From: JANNBN01 sp031385545
GTDB lineage: Bacteria; Actinomycetota; Acidimicrobiia; Acidimicrobiales; JANYDT01
Assembly: GCA_031385545.1 (NCBI GenBank)
Contig: JANNBN010000053.1
Location: forward strand, 1-43,946
Length of the DNA stretch: 43,946 nt
Direction of reading: 5' to 3'
In this document: piece by piece, positions 42,027-43,946 of the stretch
How positions within the stretch are numbered: position 1 is the first letter of the stretch
Layout of the letters: each line of letters starts with the position of its first letter
Notes under the pieces: generated by a model
Databases searched by the model: none
Seen by the model: only the letters and a program-made list of their open reading frames with translations
Told to the model about the DNA's origin: nothing
Program-made: the position numbers and the translations under genes

Positions 42027-42938
42027 TCAGCGTTCCGATAGCGCGTTGCAAACGATGTCGGCCATTTCGGGGATGCCTTCGAACATGCCGAAATGCGATC
42101 GACCTGCGAGGTTGAGCAACCGCCCACGGGGAAGACGGTCGACAAGAAGCGGACCATTCACGGAAAAGACCGGTGCGGTGTGCTCCGAGACGGCAACTGT
42201 GGTGGGAGTCGTGATCGTTTCGACCGCCTCCCAGAGGTCGGTGAACGAGAACAGGAAGAGGTCGGCTTCGTTGGAGGGTTCGCATTTGAGCCGGACCGAC
42301 CCGTCCGGCTGCTCGTCAAACCCCCAGTACACATACGAACTCACCAGGTCTGCGTCACCTGCCGCGAATGGGCCTTTCATTTTGAAGTTCTCCGCTGCTG
42401 TTTCCCATGACTGGAACACCGGACGGCGCTTCAGGGCTGCGGTAGCCATGTAGTTGTCCTGCATCTTCCTGTCAGCTCCGATGCCGTCGATCGCCGGAAA
42501 GACAACCGGCTCGTAGACGAAAAGGGACTGAAAGGTGCCGGGTCGGCGACGCTCGATCTCGAGCACTGCGTATCCGCCCTGGGAGTGGCCCACCCCGTAC
42601 ACGTCCGAGCGGCCGAGTAGCCCCAACGCCCCCATGGCGATCTCGACGTCGTCTGCCACACCGTCCCAACTGAGGGTCCCCACTCTCGGAACGGTGCTGT
42701 CGCCCTGCGCGCGCTGGTCCGCAGCGACACAGCGGAATCGGCCAGACAGCGCGCGAACCATGGGTACCCAACAGTGGGCATGCAGGCCGGTGGCATGCGA
42801 CAGGTACAGCACAGGGAGGTGCGCGTCGGCAGGTGTACCCCAGTCGGTGACCGACAGGTCAACCCCGCGTGTCGAAGCGACCCGCAGTGTTCGCTCATGG
42901 AGATGCAGATGCGGGGGAAGGACAGCTTCTCGTGGCAC
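42027..42938 (-). CDS. Alpha/beta hydrolase
   Basis: 303 residues from GTG 42938. The oxyanion region is LSHATGLHAHCW, the nucleophile elbow VGHSQGGYAVLE, and the catalytic His is in AGRSHFGMFEG near the C-terminus; DQRAQGDS matches the strand-4 turn of the family. Closest in style to esterases or haloalkane/epoxide-type hydrolases; the substrate is not predictable. A TACGAT box eight bases before GTG 42938 decided the start; the frame runs to 43403 through repeats and is not credible there. Confidence 0.82.
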   Translation of the reverse strand: MPREAVLPPHLHLHERTLRVASTRGVDLSVTDWGTPADAHLPVLYLSHATGLHAHCWVPMVRALSGRFRCVAADQRAQGDSTVPRVGTLSWDGVADDVEIAMGALGLLGRSDVYGVGHSQGGYAVLEIERRRPGTFQSLFVYEPVVFPAIDGIGADRKMQDNYMATAALKRRPVFQSWETAAENFKMKGPFAAGDADLVSSYVYWGFDEQPDGSVRLKCEPSNEADLFLFSFTDLWEAVETITTPTTVAVSEHTAPVFSVNGPLLVDRLPRGRLLNLAGRSHFGMFEGIPEMADIVCNALSER

Positions 42939-42946
42939 GGGTACCG

Positions 42947-42952
42947 ATCGTA
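42947..42952 (-). promoter_or_regulatory. -10 box (TACGAT) of the alpha/beta hydrolase gene
   Basis: On the minus strand TACGAT, eight bases, GTG 42938; TSS expected within a base or two of the start codon. Confidence 0.5.
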
Positions 42953-42992
42953 GGGCGCAAGCGTTCGAGAACGGAAAAGCTGGCCCCTCGCT

Positions 42993-43115
42993 CCAACGTT
43001 GGGTCGTGAGCAACCAACGTGCCTCGCAACGGTCCGTATCGCGCCTGTTCTCGCAACGTTGCTTGCTGGGAGACAAACGTTGGTTGCTGGGAGAGCAACG
43101 TTGGTTCTGGGAAGG
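42993..43115 (+). repeat. Phased AACGTTG palindromes and 21-bp tandem array
   Basis: CCAACGTTGG (42993-43002), GCAACGTTGC (43053-43062), CAAACGTTGG (43074-43083) and GCAACGTTGG (43095-43104) have centres 60, 21 and 21 bp apart, multiples of about 10.5 bp, so they lie on one face of the helix. The last three are part of 21-bp tandem units (43053-43073, 43074-43094, 43095-43115). Confidence 0.75.
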
Positions 43116-43131
43116 GTTGGGAGAGGTGGGG
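43109..43131 (+). other. G-quadruplex motif
   Basis: Four G-runs: GGG 43109-43111, GGG 43114-43116, GGG 43119-43121, GGGG 43128-43131, with loops of 2, 2 and 6 bases. This fits the standard intramolecular quadruplex pattern on the plus strand. Confidence 0.6.
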
Positions 43132-43151
43132 TTGGTGCTTGGAAGGGTGGA

Positions 43152-43200
43152 CTGGTGCTGGGACGGGGCTGGTGCTGGGAAAGGTGGGCTGGTGCTGGGA
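43152..43200 (+). repeat. Three copies of ctggtgctggga
   Basis: The 12-mer occurs at 43152-43163, 43169-43180 and 43189-43200, spaced 17 and 20 bp. Confidence 0.7.
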
Positions 43201-43242
43201 AGGTGAAGCCGGTGGGGTTGATGGTTGCCGGTACGGTGGGCA

Positions 43243-43946
43243 GTGATGTCGCCCGAACTCCTGCCGCTTTCGCCGGACCCGGCCGGCGCTGGGCTCGAAC
43301 CTGCGTTGCTGGCACCGCCCGGCTCGCTGCTGGGGCCGCTTCTGTCAGTGGACGAAGCCCAGGTGCGCGTCGGTACCTGCTCGTGGGCCGATGCCACCCT
43401 CACGAAGGAATCGGACTGGTATCCGCGCCGGTCGATGAAGGCAGCGGAACGGTTGGCGTTCTATGCGTCCCGGTTCAGCGTGGTGGAGGTTGACTCGACC
43501 TACTACTTTCCACCCACGCCAGAGCTGAGCCAGAGTTGGGTCGATCGGTCCCCGGACGGCTTTGTCTTCGACGTGAAGGCATGGAGCCTGCTCACGGGCC
43601 ATCCGACGTTTCCGCACAGTCTGTTTCCGGACATGACCGACGCGATCAAGCCTGAGTTCAGGGACAAGCGAAATCTCTACGACAAGCACCTCGCGCCGGA
43701 GGCTCGCGACGAGTGTTGGGAGCGGTTCCGTCACGCACTGGAACCGCTGTACAAGGCGGGCCGCCTGGGTGGTGTCTTGTTGCAGTATCCCGATTGGATG
43801 GGCCCGAAAGAGTCCAGTCGCCGCCGAATCTGTGAAGCCGTGGAACAACTCCACCCCTACCCCTGTTTCATCGAGTTCCGTAACCGCCGATGGCTTGAAG
43901 GCGAAGAGCGTGAGCCAACGCTTGAGTTCCTTGAAGATCGGGGCCT
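43243..43946 (+). CDS. DUF72-family protein, cut by the window end
   Basis: The frame is open from GTG 43243 (or ATG 43246) to the last base, 234 codons. The body begins VRVGTCSWADATLTKESDWYP and continues FYASRFSVVEVDSTYYFPPTP, FVFDVKAWSLLTGHP, GGVLLQYPDWM and CFIEFRNRRWL, all hallmarks of DUF72, a TIM-barrel family of unknown biochemical role. The first ~40 residues are a Pro/Leu/Ala-rich extension. TACGGT at 43232-43237 lies five to eight bases before the start codons, another near-leaderless arrangement. It is divergent from the alpha/beta hydrolase. Confidence 0.85.
   Translation, partial: MMSPELLPLSPDPAGAGLEPALLAPPGSLLGPLLSVDEAQVRVGTCSWADATLTKESDWYPRRSMKAAERLAFYASRFSVVEVDSTYYFPPTPELSQSWVDRSPDGFVFDVKAWSLLTGHPTFPHSLFPDMTDAIKPEFRDKRNLYDKHLAPEARDECWERFRHALEPLYKAGRLGGVLLQYPDWMGPKESSRRRICEAVEQLHPYPCFIEFRNRRWLEGEEREPTLEFLEDRG

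Larger units (their letters stand above)
42939..43242. other. 304-base divergent control region with repeats, no gene
   Basis: No convincing coding sequence. It contains four AACGTTG palindromes, three 21-bp tandem units, a G-quadruplex motif and three ctggtgctggga repeats, listed separately. Confidence 0.7.

Noticed and set aside
43053..43200. CRISPR-like repeat array
   Set aside because: The 21-bp units follow each other without spacers, and the 12-mers have short related spacers; this is tandem repetition.
42939..43403. N-terminal extension of the alpha/beta hydrolase to 43403
   Set aside because: It would translate the tandem repeats as low-complexity Ser/Pro/Gln sequence and overlap the DUF72 start; the promoter box points to GTG 42938.

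Overview
This is a G+C-rich chromosomal segment of an actinobacterium. Two markers support that: a mycothiol S-conjugate amidase (Mca), because mycothiol is an actinobacterial thiol, and a luciferase-like (F420-type) oxidoreductase. Promoter style agrees: many genes have a TAnnnT -10 box exactly 6 bases before ATG/GTG, the mark of leaderless mRNAs. My best guess is the class Acidimicrobiia, from overall gene style only; there is no rRNA gene to confirm it. I see no prophage, insertion sequence, CRISPR array, tRNA or rRNA.

Layout. 1-2.9 kb: tail of a probable imuA, then imuB (mutagenic repair), then a vapBC toxin-antitoxin pair. 2.9-10.2 kb: housekeeping and secreted genes (inositol-monophosphatase-like, M20 amidohydrolase, Xaa-Pro aminopeptidase coupled to a secreted sugar-dehydrogenase-like propeller, a lipoprotein, a DinB-fold protein, a conserved secreted protein). 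10.2-14.2 kb: dnaE2 behind two or three LexA-type SOS boxes. ImuA, ImuB and DnaE2 would form the SOS mutasome, split here by about 8 kb. 14.2-19.3 kb: an L7/L12-like small protein, a TerC/DUF475 membrane protein, a Pro/Thr-rich anchored protein and a GGDEF-EAL c-di-GMP protein. 19.4-29.2 kb: rhodanese and a divergent FtrA-type regulator, RNA uridine methyltransferase, Mca, SCP2 protein, ChbG-like deacetylase with a secreted nuclease, secreted HExxH peptidase, F420 oxidoreductase, SpoU methyltransferase and an APH-like kinase.

29.2-35.9 kb is a polyol (mannitol/sorbitol-type) utilisation locus. One arm holds a polyol dehydrogenase, a DeoR regulator and an inositol-monophosphatase-family phosphatase; the divergent arm holds a solute-binding lipoprotein and two ABC permeases. 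No ATPase or sugar kinase is present. 35.9-43.9 kb: a small orphan protein, a PAP2 phosphatase coupled to a Fe-S RecB-like nuclease, an OmpR/histidine-kinase pair followed by an amidase, a thioredoxin-like protein coupled to an alpha/beta hydrolase, and the start of a DUF72 gene.

The most unusual features lie between genes. About ten short tandem arrays (mostly 9- or 12-bp units) sit at gene ends or boundaries. A dispersed element appears to be inserted in frame in imuB. The 5' coding end of the response regulator is repeated upstream of itself. Upstream of the DUF72 gene is a 21-bp phased array of AACGTTG palindromes followed by a G-quadruplex motif. I found no clear new defence or biosynthetic system.
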